Assembly: GCA_019637295.1 (NCBI GenBank)
Contig: JAHBVX010000005.1
Span: 434,001-498,000 of the forward strand
DNA length: 64,000 nucleotides
Direction: 5' to 3'
Origin: Polyangiaceae bacterium
GTDB lineage: Bacteria > Myxococcota_A > Polyangia > Polyangiales > Polyangiaceae
Numbering within the stretch: position 1 is the first letter of the stretch; each line of letters opens with the position of its first letter. The notes below the pieces were generated by a model, which had not been told where the DNA came from, did no database searches, and worked only from the letters and a program-made list of their open reading frames with translations. A program made the translations under genes and the position numbers. Shown piece by piece: positions 17,698-26,027 of this stretch.

Positions 17698-18729
17698 TCA
17701 GTCCCGCTTGCCGATGAACACGCCACGTTGGTTGAGCGCGTCGATCTCGCCGCGCACCTTGGCGACGCGGCTGGCCAGCGACGGGCTGTCGTCCCCACGC
17801 CGCTGGCGGTGCTTGAGGAACGCCAGATCCGCGAGCAAGAGCTGCTTCTTGCGAGCGCTGAAGTAGCCGCCCGGGCTGCCCGAGAGCGACGTCATGCCCC
17901 ACACGGGCATGAGCACCCAGGGGCTGGTCGTGCGCTGGAACTCCTTGGGGTGGCACAGCACACCCACCTCGTCCGCGAGCCCGCGCAGCACGATCGCTCG
18001 GTCCCGGAACGCTAGAACGTACAGCAGCACGAAGAACAGGATGGCGAAGGTGATGAACACGGCGAACTTCACGAGCACGCCGCCGCAGCCGAAGAAGCTG
18101 ACCAGGAAGTTGTGCAGGAAGTGCAGGCCCACCGCCGCCGCCCAGCCGCCGAAGGGCGCCAGGACCTTGACGGCGTAGCTCCGGGTCTCGGCGGCTATCC
18201 CGACCCCGATGCCGGTCATCGCCGTGAAGGTCGCGTGTCCGAGCCCCCCCAAGATCGTGCGCATGAAGAACACCAGGCCGAACCCGGCCAAGCCGGCCTG
18301 GCTGCTGGCGCGCATGATGTAGAGCACGTCCTCGGTCAGGGTGAAGCCGAGTCCGATGACCCCGCCGTAGATGGCCCCGTCGAGCGGGCCGTCGAGCTCT
18401 CGGAGCCAGAAGGCCGAGGCCGCCCACACCACCAGCAAGAACACGCCCTTGAACGACTCCTCGACCAGCGGCGCGACGAAGGACGCGGTGATGCCTTGGG
18501 CGACCATCGCGTCCTGCGCCGTGGAGGTGCCCATGGCGCTGGCGATCACACCGCCCCCGATGGTGTTGATGATGCAGGAGAAGAACGTCGCGCCCAGCGC
18601 GCCCCAGAAGAAGCACAGCATGAGCAGCCACCACGGCTCCGGCTCGTAGCGGTCCACGCCCTTGATCACGAGGCCGTAGAAGAAGACGCAACACCCAACC
18701 AGGAAGATCGCGAGCAGCAGGAGGATCAC
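17698..18729 (-). CDS. PrsW-family intramembrane metalloprotease-like protein
   Basis: 343 aa with about eight hydrophobic helices, then a soluble C-terminal region of about 90 residues. It has the PrsW signatures: VEESFK (EExxxK type), GFTLTED, GHATFTAMTGIG and LHFLHN. In Bacillus PrsW performs site-1 cleavage of an anti-sigma factor; the substrate here is unknown. The start is a GTG with a TAAGCT hexamer 9 nt upstream. The C-terminal extension (KEFQRTTSPW...) is not part of the core family. Confidence 0.85.
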   Translation of the reverse strand: MILLLLAIFLVGCCVFFYGLVIKGVDRYEPEPWWLLMLCFFWGALGATFFSCIINTIGGGVIASAMGTSTAQDAMVAQGITASFVAPLVEESFKGVFLLVVWAASAFWLRELDGPLDGAIYGGVIGLGFTLTEDVLYIMRASSQAGLAGFGLVFFMRTILGGLGHATFTAMTGIGVGIAAETRSYAVKVLAPFGGWAAAVGLHFLHNFLVSFFGCGGVLVKFAVFITFAILFFVLLYVLAFRDRAIVLRGLADEVGVLCHPKEFQRTTSPWVLMPVWGMTSLSGSPGGYFSARKKQLLLADLAFLKHRQRRGDDSPSLASRVAKVRGEIDALNQRGVFIGKRD

Positions 18730-18744
18730 GGTGCGCCGAGCTTA
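18730..18744 (-). promoter_or_regulatory. Leaderless-type -10 (TAAGCT) before the PrsW-like gene
   Basis: On the minus strand TAAGCT lies 9 nt before the GTG at 18729, and no Shine-Dalgarno is visible. Confidence 0.4.
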
Positions 18745-18844
18745 CACGAAACCGGGCCCGCGGCGGCCATTCCCCGGACCGAGCGGCGTCGAATCGCCGC
18801 CCGTGGACCGGCCGATCGGGCCACTGAACCGACGAAATTCCGGC

Positions 18845-18858
18845 TAAGGTTCGGCGTC
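18845..18858 (+). promoter_or_regulatory. Leaderless-type -10 (TAAGGT) before the CehA-like gene
   Basis: TAAGGT lies 8 nt before the GTG at 18859, with no Shine-Dalgarno. Confidence 0.42.
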
Positions 18859-21036
18859 GTGAGGTCTGCTCTGACGCGCGCTGGGCTGCCGCTCCTGCTG
18901 CTGCTGCTCGCCCTACCCCACGGCGCGGATGGGGACGCTGCTGCGGCCTCGGGCGTCCGCGTGGTGCTCGCGGATCGGGCGCTGCTCGCGGATCGTCTCC
19001 GCATCGGCGGCAAGCCTGGGGACCTCGCGCTGCTGCGCGGGGATCTGGTGGCCGTGGTCCGCAAGTCGGACGGCGTGCTCGTCGACTTCTTTCGCCGCGA
19101 GCCGCAGCCGCCGTCGGCGCCTCAGCTCAAGCAGACGCCGAAGATCGATGGCCTGTGGATGCTGCAGCCCATCCTCGTGGGCGGGCAGATGCCTCACAAC
19201 CTGAGCGCGCGCGAGGTGCGACCCGCGGGTGACGCCATCGAGGCGATCGCTGAGCTCGGCCTGGGCGCGGGTCGGGTGCGGGTGACCACGAGCTACCGGC
19301 TGCATGCCAGTGAACCCAAGCTCGTGATCGAGAGCGTGCTCGAGCACATCGGAGGCGGCAAGCTGGCGCACCTCGCGCTCGGAGATGTCGTCAAGTGGGG
19401 CAACGTCGACTACTTCGTCGAGGGTGTGGGCCGCACCAAACCCACGTTCTCGGGCAAGGGCCGCTGGGTGGGTCGCCGCGGTGCGGGCGGTGACCTGCTG
19501 CTGCGCACCCTCGAGTCGCGGCCCTTGTCGGTGTCCTACAAGTCCCGCCACCACGGCTTGGCGCCGGAGATCCGCGCCGACTACGGCGGCGCCAGCCTGC
19601 AGCCCGGCGCCACCCTGCGCGTCCGTCGCGAGCTGAGCCAGGAGCCGCTCGCGGTCGCGCCCCGCGCCGAGCGCCCGGGGGCGACGCTGATCGTGGATCT
19701 GACCGACGAGAACGGCCGGCCGCTCCCGGCCAAGCTCTCGTTCCGAGGCAAGGCTGGCACGACGGATCCCGACTTTGGCAACGATGGCGACGAGACCGGC
19801 GCCGGGCGTTTCGCGTGGAGCGGGACCGGGCGCTTCGTGCGCACCCTGCCGGCGGGTCGCTACGACGTGCTCGGCACCAGCGGCATCGAGCGCGACGCCG
19901 CCCGCTTCGACGTCGTCATCGAGCCGGGTCAGAACGTGTTCGTCAGCGGCACGCTACCTCGCGTGGTCACCACGCCGGGCTGGCTCTCCGCGGATCTCCA
20001 CCTGCATCAGGCACCCAGCGTCGATGCGGACATCGGCTTGCCGACACGCCTGGTCTCCATCGCCGCGGAGGGTGTCGAGGTGGCAGTGGCCAGCGATCAC
20101 TTCGCGGTGACGGACTTCGCCCCGGAGCTCTCGGGCTTGCTGACCCGCGGCGCCATCGCGCGCCGGCTGCTCACGATCGTGGGCAGCGAGGTGAGCACCG
20201 TGGGCAATCGCTTCGGCCACTTCAACCTCTTCCCCATGAGGCCAACCGACGCCGTGCGCTTCGAGAACACGACACCCAAGGAGTTGTTCGCGGAGATGCG
20301 CGCGGTGAGCCCGGACGGGATCATTCAGGTCAATCACCCGCGCTGGGACGACATCGGCTACTTCCACCGCTTCAAGCTCGACCCGACCACGGCGCGGCTG
20401 CCCCACGACGCCCGCGCCGCGTTCACCTGGGACTTCGACGCCATCGAGGTCTACAATGGCTACGACGCCGCTAGTGAAGCGAAGGTGCGCAAGGTCGTGA
20501 TGGACTGGGTCCGCTTGCTCGGCCAGGGCTACCGCTTCACCGCCACCGGCAGCAGCGACTCCCACAAACTCTTCTTCGTCGATCCTGGCCTGCCGCGGAC
20601 CCTGATCTACCATGGCCCCTCGAGCTCGGACGACGACGACCTGTCGGCCTCCGTCGCGTCCGTGGTCGCCGCGCTCAGGCGCGGTCAGGCCACGGTCACG
20701 TCTGGGCCCATCTTGGATGTGACCTGGGGCGGCAAGGGCCCGGGCGAAGTCGCCCCGGCCGGCACGCACCCCATGCGCGTGCGGGTGCGCGCGGCGCCCT
20801 GGGTGAGCGTCTCCGAGGTGGAGGTACTGGTCGGCGCCAAGGCCAACCGCGTGCGCTACTTCAGCATTCCCAAGACTCGACGGGACGTCGTGCGCCTCGA
20901 CGAGACCTTCGAGCTACGCCTACCGGAGGGCGGCTTCGTGATCGTCCTGGCGCGAGGCAGCACCCCGCTGCCGAACGTCTTCTACGCCGGCGTCAAGCCG
21001 CTCGGGTTCTCCAATCCCATCTGGGCCGGCCCCTGA
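18859..21036 (+). CDS. CehA/McbA-family PHP-type metallohydrolase, exported
   Basis: 725 aa from the GTG at 18859, beginning with a signal peptide (RSALTRAGLPLLLLLLALP). The open frame continues upstream to 18112, but that part is antisense to the PrsW-like gene. Residues about 20-370 are beta-rich. The C-terminal half is a PHP-like metal-binding domain: DLHLHQA (about 379), VASDHFAVTD, QVNHPRW and SSDSHKL. Family members hydrolyse esters or phosphoesters with bound metals; carbaryl hydrolase is the named example. The substrate here is unknown. A periplasmic or secreted location is inferred. Confidence 0.82.
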   Translation: MRSALTRAGLPLLLLLLALPHGADGDAAAASGVRVVLADRALLADRLRIGGKPGDLALLRGDLVAVVRKSDGVLVDFFRREPQPPSAPQLKQTPKIDGLWMLQPILVGGQMPHNLSAREVRPAGDAIEAIAELGLGAGRVRVTTSYRLHASEPKLVIESVLEHIGGGKLAHLALGDVVKWGNVDYFVEGVGRTKPTFSGKGRWVGRRGAGGDLLLRTLESRPLSVSYKSRHHGLAPEIRADYGGASLQPGATLRVRRELSQEPLAVAPRAERPGATLIVDLTDENGRPLPAKLSFRGKAGTTDPDFGNDGDETGAGRFAWSGTGRFVRTLPAGRYDVLGTSGIERDAARFDVVIEPGQNVFVSGTLPRVVTTPGWLSADLHLHQAPSVDADIGLPTRLVSIAAEGVEVAVASDHFAVTDFAPELSGLLTRGAIARRLLTIVGSEVSTVGNRFGHFNLFPMRPTDAVRFENTTPKELFAEMRAVSPDGIIQVNHPRWDDIGYFHRFKLDPTTARLPHDARAAFTWDFDAIEVYNGYDAASEAKVRKVVMDWVRLLGQGYRFTATGSSDSHKLFFVDPGLPRTLIYHGPSSSDDDDLSASVASVVAALRRGQATVTSGPILDVTWGGKGPGEVAPAGTHPMRVRVRAAPWVSVSEVEVLVGAKANRVRYFSIPKTRRDVVRLDETFELRLPEGGFVIVLARGSTPLPNVFYAGVKPLGFSNPIWAGP

Positions 21037-21090
21037 CCGCGCCCAGCGCCGCCCAGCAGGGCCGATGTTTCCCGAGCGCGAAAGACGCGC

Positions 21091-21102
21091 TAGCGTTGCC
21101 CG
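21091..21102 (+). promoter_or_regulatory. Leaderless-type -10 (TAGCGT) before tatB
   Basis: TAGCGT lies 6 nt before the GTG at 21103, with no Shine-Dalgarno. Confidence 0.4.
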
Positions 21103-21561
21103 GTGTTTGGCATTTCGCTGGTCGAAATCGCGCTGATCGCGGTCGTGGCGCTGGTGGTCGTCGGGCCCCAGAAGCTCCCGGGCATGTTGCGCACCCTCGG
21201 CGAGTGGATGGGCAAGCTCCGGCGTCTCACCACCGAAGTGCGGGCCCAGACGGGCATCGACGACATCCTGCGCCAGGAGGGCATCGACGGCGGCCTGAGC
21301 GAGCTGCGCTCCATCATGCGCGGCGACCTCCGCGGCATCGTGCGCGGTCCCCGACCCGCCGCTGAGCACTCCAGCTTCGACGACCCCTATGAAGACAGCG
21401 CGACGATCGACGCGCTGCGAGAGTACCCACTCGAGGGCGCAGATGCCCACGGCGCACTACCCGACGATCTCGTCGACGACGAGGACGAGCCCGCCGCCGA
21501 AGGCCCCGCCGCCGAGGATGAACCCAGCCCCGCCCCGGAGCGCAACGACGAAGACGCATGA
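21103..21561 (+). CDS. tatB: Twin-arginine translocase subunit TatB
   Basis: 152 aa. The N-terminus MFGISLVEIALIAVV has the membrane Glu at position 8, followed by VVGPQKLPGMLRTLGEWMGKLRR, the hinge and amphipathic helix of TatB. The acidic, Ala/Pro-rich C-terminal tail is longer than in TatA. It forms the TatBC substrate receptor in the inner membrane. The tatC start overlaps its stop by 4 bp (ATGA). Confidence 0.9.
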   Translation: MFGISLVEIALIAVVALVVVGPQKLPGMLRTLGEWMGKLRRLTTEVRAQTGIDDILRQEGIDGGLSELRSIMRGDLRGIVRGPRPAAEHSSFDDPYEDSATIDALREYPLEGADAHGALPDDLVDDEDEPAAEGPAAEDEPSPAPERNDEDA

Positions 21562-22346
21562 GCGACGATCCCGAAGCTGCCACGATGACGTTCTGGGAGC
21601 ACCTGGCGGAGCTCCGCTCCAGGATCCTGCGCATGGCGCTGGCCTTCCTGATCGGGACGTCGATCGCCTGGGCGTTTCGCGAGCAGCTCTTGTACTGGCT
21701 CACGGCGCCCTTCATCCAAGCCTGGAACGATCAGAACATCCCGGGCCAGGCCGCGCTCCACTTCCCCGCCCCCGCCTCCTTGTTCGTGGCCTACATCAAG
21801 CTGAGCCTGCTCGGCGGGCTGGTGCTGTCGCTGCCGGTCATCCTGTATCAACTGTGGGCGTTCGTCGCGCCGGGGCTGTACTCGACCGAGAAGAAGCTCG
21901 CCATCCCCTTCGTCGTCTCCTCCTGCGCCCTGTTCGCAGCGGGCGGATACTTCGGCTGGAAGGTCGCCTTCCCGCTCGCCTTCCAGTACCTGCTCGGCTT
22001 CAGCGGCCCCGTGGGGATGCAGGGCTTCGAGGTCAAGCCCACGGTGATGATCGGGGACTACATCGAGTTCGTCACCCGCATGTTGATCGCCTTTGGCGCC
22101 GTGTTCGAGCTGCCCGTGCTGATCTTCTTCCTCAGCATCGCCGGCGTCGTCAACCACAAGCAACTGCTGCGCTTTGGGCGCTACTTCGTGGTGATAGCGT
22201 TCGTGCTCGGCGCGATCATCACGCCGCCGGACGTGACCAGCCAGTTCTTGCTCGCCATCCCGCTGTGCCTGCTCTACGCCCTGTCCATCGGCATCACCTG
22301 GATCGTGGACACTCGTCGCGCGCGGCGTCAGTCCTCACGCGCGTAG
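21558..22346 (+). CDS. tatC: Twin-arginine translocase subunit TatC
   Basis: 262 aa with six transmembrane helices. Conserved elements include TFWEHLAELRSRI at the N-terminus, LYQLWAFVAPGLYSTEKK, and FELPVLIFFLSIAGVV and ITPPDVTSQ in the later helices. TatC binds the twin-arginine signal peptide. The ATGA overlap with tatB indicates coupling. Its last 19 bp overlap the convergent rlmH gene. Confidence 0.95.
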   Translation: MSDDPEAATMTFWEHLAELRSRILRMALAFLIGTSIAWAFREQLLYWLTAPFIQAWNDQNIPGQAALHFPAPASLFVAYIKLSLLGGLVLSLPVILYQLWAFVAPGLYSTEKKLAIPFVVSSCALFAAGGYFGWKVAFPLAFQYLLGFSGPVGMQGFEVKPTVMIGDYIEFVTRMLIAFGAVFELPVLIFFLSIAGVVNHKQLLRFGRYFVVIAFVLGAIITPPDVTSQFLLAIPLCLLYALSIGITWIVDTRRARRQSSRA

Positions 22347-22756
22347 GGCTCGCCGCGCAGCAGCGTGTGACCGCGATACAGCTGCTCGAGCAACACTATC
22401 CGCGCCAACCGGTGAGGCAGGGTCAGGCGCGACAGACTGAGGCGCTCGTCCGCGCGCTCGGTAATCGCTGACCCGAGCCCTTCGGCGCCACCAAGCACGA
22501 AGGCCACGTCGCCCTTGCCGTGACGACCCCAGCGCTCGAGGCTGGTCGCCAGCTCGGTGCTCGACAGCTCCTTGCCGTCCACCTCGAGCGCCACGACGCG
22601 GGTGTCCCGGGGCAAGACCGCGAGCAGCTCGCGCTCGGACTTGACCTCGATCTCCTCGACGCGGCAGTAGCGCGCGAGGCGACCCAGGTAGTCGTCCGCC
22701 ACTTCACGCAGCGCGCGCGAGCGAAGCTTGCCCACCGCGACGATGGTCAGCTTCAC
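22328..22756 (-). CDS. rlmH: 23S rRNA (pseudouridine-1915 N3)-methyltransferase RlmH
   Basis: 142 aa from the GTG at 22756 (KLTIVAVGKLRSRAL); the open frame extends upstream, but the family starts here and the GTG overlaps the rsfS stop (GTGA). It is a SPOUT-fold methyltransferase with FVLGGAEGLG for SAM binding and the C-terminal LEQLYRGHTLLRGEPY pattern. It modifies helix 69 of 23S rRNA in 70S ribosomes. It is the third gene of the proA-rsfS-rlmH operon, and its 3' end overlaps tatC. Confidence 0.93.
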   Translation of the reverse strand: MKLTIVAVGKLRSRALREVADDYLGRLARYCRVEEIEVKSERELLAVLPRDTRVVALEVDGKELSSTELATSLERWGRHGKGDVAFVLGGAEGLGSAITERADERLSLSRLTLPHRLARIVLLEQLYRGHTLLRGEPYARED

Positions 22757-23211
22757 GAGACGCTTGCGGCGCGTTCGGACACGGGCACGCGCCGCGCATC
22801 CATCCACAAGCCATCCAGATCGTAGAGGCTCCGCGACTGCTCCTCGAACACGTGGACCACGACGTCGACGAAGTCGATCAGCACCCAGCTGGCCTGCGGC
22901 AGGCCCTCGAGGCTGATGGGGCGCAGCCCCTCCCGACTGAGCAGCTCGTCCACTGCCTGGGCGATGGCCGTCACGTGACGATCGCTGTGCCCGGTCATGA
23001 GCACGAGGTAGTCGGCGTAGTCGACCTTGCCCGTCACGTCGATGATCTCCACGCCCACGGCCTTCTTGTCGAGACCCGCGGTCGCGGCCAGGATGGCGAT
23101 CTTCTGCGCTTCGATGCCGGGGCGCTCACGAGCCGGTGCGCTCCTCTCCTTCAGTCGCGCCGGCGCGCGGGTCCGCCCGTCGACCTTCTTCTTCTTGGGT
23201 TTGGCTCTCAC
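22753..23211 (-). CDS. rsfS: Ribosomal silencing factor RsfS
   Basis: 152 aa from the GTG at 23211, which overlaps the proA stop as GTGA. An N-terminal Lys/Arg-rich extension of about 40 residues precedes the RsfS core: KKAVGVEIIDVTGKVDYADYL, GHSDRHVTAIA, WVLIDFVDVVVHVFEEQSR and YDLDGLW. RsfS binds ribosomal protein uL14 and blocks subunit joining in starvation. The basic extension is longer than usual. Confidence 0.93.
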   Translation of the reverse strand: MRAKPKKKKVDGRTRAPARLKERSAPARERPGIEAQKIAILAATAGLDKKAVGVEIIDVTGKVDYADYLVLMTGHSDRHVTAIAQAVDELLSREGLRPISLEGLPQASWVLIDFVDVVVHVFEEQSRSLYDLDGLWMDARRVPVSERAASVS

Positions 23212-24455
23212 GATGTCCGTATCTGCCCTTCTCCTAGGACGACCCACTTCTCGCTGGTCAAGCTCTCGAGCCCCATGGGGCCGTAGGCGTGCAGCTTGCT
23301 GGTCGAAATGCCGATCTCCGCGCCCAGCCCGAGCTGACCGCCGTCGTTGAAGCGAGTGGAGGCGTTGACGAGAACGCAGCTCGCGTCGACCTCGCGCAGG
23401 AAGCGCTGGGCCCTGTGGTGGCTATCGGTGCAGATGGCCTCGGTGTGGCCCGAGCCGAAGCGAGCGATGTGCTCGAGGGCGCCCTCGAGCCCGTCCACCA
23501 CTCGCACGGCCAGGATCTTGGCCAGGAACTCGGCGCCGAAGTCCGACTCTTCGGCGCGGTGTGCCCCCGGCAGCAGCGCGTGCGACCGCTCGCAGGCGCG
23601 AAGCTCGACCCCCGCGTCGAGCAGCGCCGCGCCGAGGGGCGGCAGCAGCCGCTCGGCGTCCACGGCGTCCACGAGGAGACACTCGAGGGCGTTGCACACG
23701 CCGGGCCGGGACACCTTTCCGTTCAGCGTCAACGCCAGGGCCATCTCGGCATCGCAGCCGCGATCGAGGAACAGGTGGCAGACTCCCATGTAATGCTGGA
23801 TGACCGGAACCCGCGCATGCTCCGTCACGAAGCGGATCAACCCGGTGCCGCCTCGGGGAATGACCAAGTCCAGCAGGCCCGTGAGCGACACGAGCTCGCG
23901 GATCTCGTCCCGCTCGCCGGGCGCGATGATCTGCACCGCGTCCGCCGCGAGTCCGACCTCCGAGATGGCACGCTGCAAGATGCGACCGAGGTGCTCGTTG
24001 GTGTGTCGTGCTTCTTTGCCACCGCGCAGCACGACGGCGTTGCCGCTCTTGAGGCAGAGGGCAGCCGCGTCCACCGTGACGCCTGGCCGCGCCTCGTAGA
24101 TCATGGCGATCACACCCAGGGGCACCCGCTGCCGCGCGATGAGCAGCCCTGCCTCGGACCGTCGCGTCGCCCCACGGCTGCCCACTGGGTCTGGCAGCGT
24201 GCGGATCTTCTCGACAGCGCTGGCGAGCTCGAGCACCCGGGCCGCGTCCAGCCGCAAGCGGTCGAGCAGCGCCTCGGTCAGGCCAGCGGCGGCGCCAGCC
24301 TCCAGGTCCCGCCGATTCGTCTCGGCCACAGCGGCCGCCTCCACGCGCAGCGCCTGCGCGATGAGCTCGAGCGCGCCGTTCTTCTCGGCCGTCGTGGCGC
24401 GCGCCCAGCGCCGGGCCGCCGCGCGCGCGCTCTCACACTGGGTGCGAATGTTCAA
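23208..24455 (-). CDS. proA: Gamma-glutamyl phosphate reductase
   Basis: 415 aa, of normal length, starting with TTG at 24455. It catalyses NADPH-dependent reduction of glutamyl-5-phosphate in proline synthesis. Motifs: LGVIAMIYEARPGVT, LKSGNAVVLRGGKEA, and the catalytic Cys in VSRPGVCNALE (about 254). ProB is not adjacent. Instead rsfS and rlmH follow with 4-bp overlaps. A TAAGGT hexamer 9 nt before the TTG, with no Shine-Dalgarno, suggests a leaderless message for the operon. Confidence 0.95.
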   Translation of the reverse strand: MNIRTQCESARAAARRWARATTAEKNGALELIAQALRVEAAAVAETNRRDLEAGAAAGLTEALLDRLRLDAARVLELASAVEKIRTLPDPVGSRGATRRSEAGLLIARQRVPLGVIAMIYEARPGVTVDAAALCLKSGNAVVLRGGKEARHTNEHLGRILQRAISEVGLAADAVQIIAPGERDEIRELVSLTGLLDLVIPRGGTGLIRFVTEHARVPVIQHYMGVCHLFLDRGCDAEMALALTLNGKVSRPGVCNALECLLVDAVDAERLLPPLGAALLDAGVELRACERSHALLPGAHRAEESDFGAEFLAKILAVRVVDGLEGALEHIARFGSGHTEAICTDSHHRAQRFLREVDASCVLVNASTRFNDGGQLGLGAEIGISTSKLHAYGPMGLESLTSEKWVVLGEGQIRTS

Positions 24456-24470
24456 CCCGTGGAGACCTTA
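24456..24470 (-). promoter_or_regulatory. Leaderless-type -10 (TAAGGT) before proA
   Basis: On the minus strand TAAGGT lies 9 nt before the TTG start of proA. It lies within the 3' end of the upstream lipoprotein gene. Confidence 0.4.
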
Positions 24471-24743
24471 GCGTGCTCCGCCGTAGCGCGCCACCGGTTC
24501 GAGCGCCCCGACCTGCGCGTCCCCGCCGTCCCCACCATCGACGCCCGCGTCATCCCCGGGCTCATCGTCCGTGACGTCTTCACCCTCGATCTCGGCGAAT
24601 GGATCCGTGCCCCCACCCGAGTCCCAGGGCATCACCCGGGGCGGCTCGTACTCCGGCGGCGGGCCTTGCGGCGTCCGACGCGGGCCCGGGCAAGCCGCGG
24701 CCAGCAACCCCAGAGCCACTGCCAGCCAGCCGCCCGGGCTCAC
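24468..24743 (-). CDS. Small acidic lipoprotein
   Basis: 91 aa. The signal peptide has lipobox LLAAAC near residue 18. The mature part is Pro/Gly/Asp-rich and acidic (e.g. EGEDVTDDEPGDDAGVDGG) with no recognisable domain. The GTG start overlaps the stop of the preceding lipoprotein gene (GTGA). It is the last gene of the acyltransferase-SDR-lipoprotein operon. It probably sits on the periplasmic or outer face of the envelope. Confidence 0.65.
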   Translation of the reverse strand: MSPGGWLAVALGLLAAACPGPRRTPQGPPPEYEPPRVMPWDSGGGTDPFAEIEGEDVTDDEPGDDAGVDGGDGGDAQVGALEPVARYGGAR

Positions 24744-24994
24744 AGCGGCACCCCAGCGGCGTCTTCGGAGGGCGGCAGGATGAGCGGCGCCGGCTCCTCC
24801 TCGTCATCCGCGGGTTCCTCGGGGTCCGACTCCACCGTGCCGGCCTCCGGCGCCGCCACGCGTCCAGCAGCCCGCGCACCGGTCGCGCCCGGCGCGATGG
24901 GCGCGAGCTGCCCGCTGGCCGCCGGCGGCGGGGTGTCCGCAGCGGACCTCGAGCACCCGGCCAGCAGGAGCAACATGCAGCCCAGTGCCCTCAT
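24740..24994 (-). CDS. Small acidic lipoprotein
   Basis: 84 aa from the ATG at 24994, which overlaps the SDR gene stop (ATGA) and has GAGGAG upstream. The signal MRALGCMLLLLAGC ends in a typical lipobox (LAGC). The mature region is Pro/Ala/Glu-rich and low in complexity. It resembles the following gene in size and composition, so the two may be distant paralogues. Function is unknown. Confidence 0.65.
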   Translation of the reverse strand: MRALGCMLLLLAGCSRSAADTPPPAASGQLAPIAPGATGARAAGRVAAPEAGTVESDPEEPADDEEEPAPLILPPSEDAAGVPL

Positions 24995-26019
24995 ACCCAA
25001 CGCTCCTCGTCGATCGACGCGAGCGTCGCGCCCAGATCGAACCGGGGCGAGTAACCGAGTACTTCTCTCGCTCGGCGATCATCCACCATGCAGACGTAAC
25101 GAATGAAGTCCAGCTCCGGCGCCGGGAAGCTGGTCATACGAAACTTCCACAGTCGCTCGAGCCCCGCGCGGGCGACCGTGTGAGGTAGAGGGAGGGTGGC
25201 GCGCCCGAGACGCTTGATGGCCTTGGAGAGCGCAATCGGCGCCGGACCCGCGACATTGAAGATCCCACGCACCCCCGGTGCCAGCGCCAACTCGATGGCT
25301 CTGACGACGTCGTCTTGGTGCACCACCTGCACCATCGGATCGAAGCCCATCAGAGTCGGCACCACCTTCAAGCGCAGGTAGTTGCTCGCCGCGTTCTGCA
25401 CCGTACCCACGATGTTCGTCGGTCTGAGGATCACCGTCTCGGTGTCCGGGTGCTTCCAGAAGAACGACTGGGCGAGCATGTCGAGCTCTACCAGGTCCCG
25501 GATGTCGCTGAAGCGATCCGCTCCGAGCAGCGGCGCATCCTCACTGAGGAACTGGGGATTGTCCGGTCGCGGTCCGTACACATTGGCGCTCGAGAGCAGG
25601 ACGAGCTTGGGAATGCGGTAGCTCCGCACCCAGTCCAAGAGCTTCTGAAAGGCGACGACGTTCCAGGCGTGGTGGACCTCGCTGCCACCGCGCGGATCGT
25701 GCATCACGCCCAGATGCACGACCGCGTCGATCGCAGACCGGCGAAAGATTTCCCGCGCTTTGCTGCGCCGGATGTCCACCGCGTGGTGCTCGACGTCGCT
25801 CGGTCGATCACGAAACTCGCGCCTGTCGAGCCCGATCACCAGACGCTCCCGGTGCAAGCGCCGGGCGAGCCTGCGGCCGAGGCGCCCGCAGATGCCTGTG
25901 ATCACTACCGCGCCGGGGGTATCGCTCGGCTTGCGGCGCGGACCTGCACGCCGATCAGGGCGCTGTCGCTCCACTCGCAACCCGTCCCCCGGCGCCGGCT
26001 TGTCGCTCGCTGTTGCCAT
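24991..26019 (-). CDS. NAD-dependent epimerase/dehydratase-like extended SDR, atypical active site
   Basis: 342 aa. The N-terminal 40 residues are basic and Pro-rich. The Rossmann motif VVITGICGRLGRRLARRL follows, then VVHLGVMHDP and LLSSANVYGPR, all typical of UDP-sugar-epimerase-like extended SDRs. The usual catalytic YxxxK is not evident; the aligned stretch reads FSDIRDLVELDMLAQSF. ILRPTNIVG and DDVVRAIELAL are conserved later. It starts 8 nt after the acyltransferase stop, with GAGGA upstream. The substrate is unknown, and it may bind rather than turn over nucleotide sugars or lipids. Confidence 0.8.
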   Translation of the reverse strand: MATASDKPAPGDGLRVERQRPDRRAGPRRKPSDTPGAVVITGICGRLGRRLARRLHRERLVIGLDRREFRDRPSDVEHHAVDIRRSKAREIFRRSAIDAVVHLGVMHDPRGGSEVHHAWNVVAFQKLLDWVRSYRIPKLVLLSSANVYGPRPDNPQFLSEDAPLLGADRFSDIRDLVELDMLAQSFFWKHPDTETVILRPTNIVGTVQNAASNYLRLKVVPTLMGFDPMVQVVHQDDVVRAIELALAPGVRGIFNVAGPAPIALSKAIKRLGRATLPLPHTVARAGLERLWKFRMTSFPAPELDFIRYVCMVDDRRAREVLGYSPRFDLGATLASIDEERWV

Positions 26020-26027
26020 TGGGGTCC

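Noticed and set aside
18112-18858. Upstream in-frame extension of the CehA-like gene
   Set aside because: It is antisense to the PrsW-like gene and lacks protein-like composition; a signal peptide starts at 18859.
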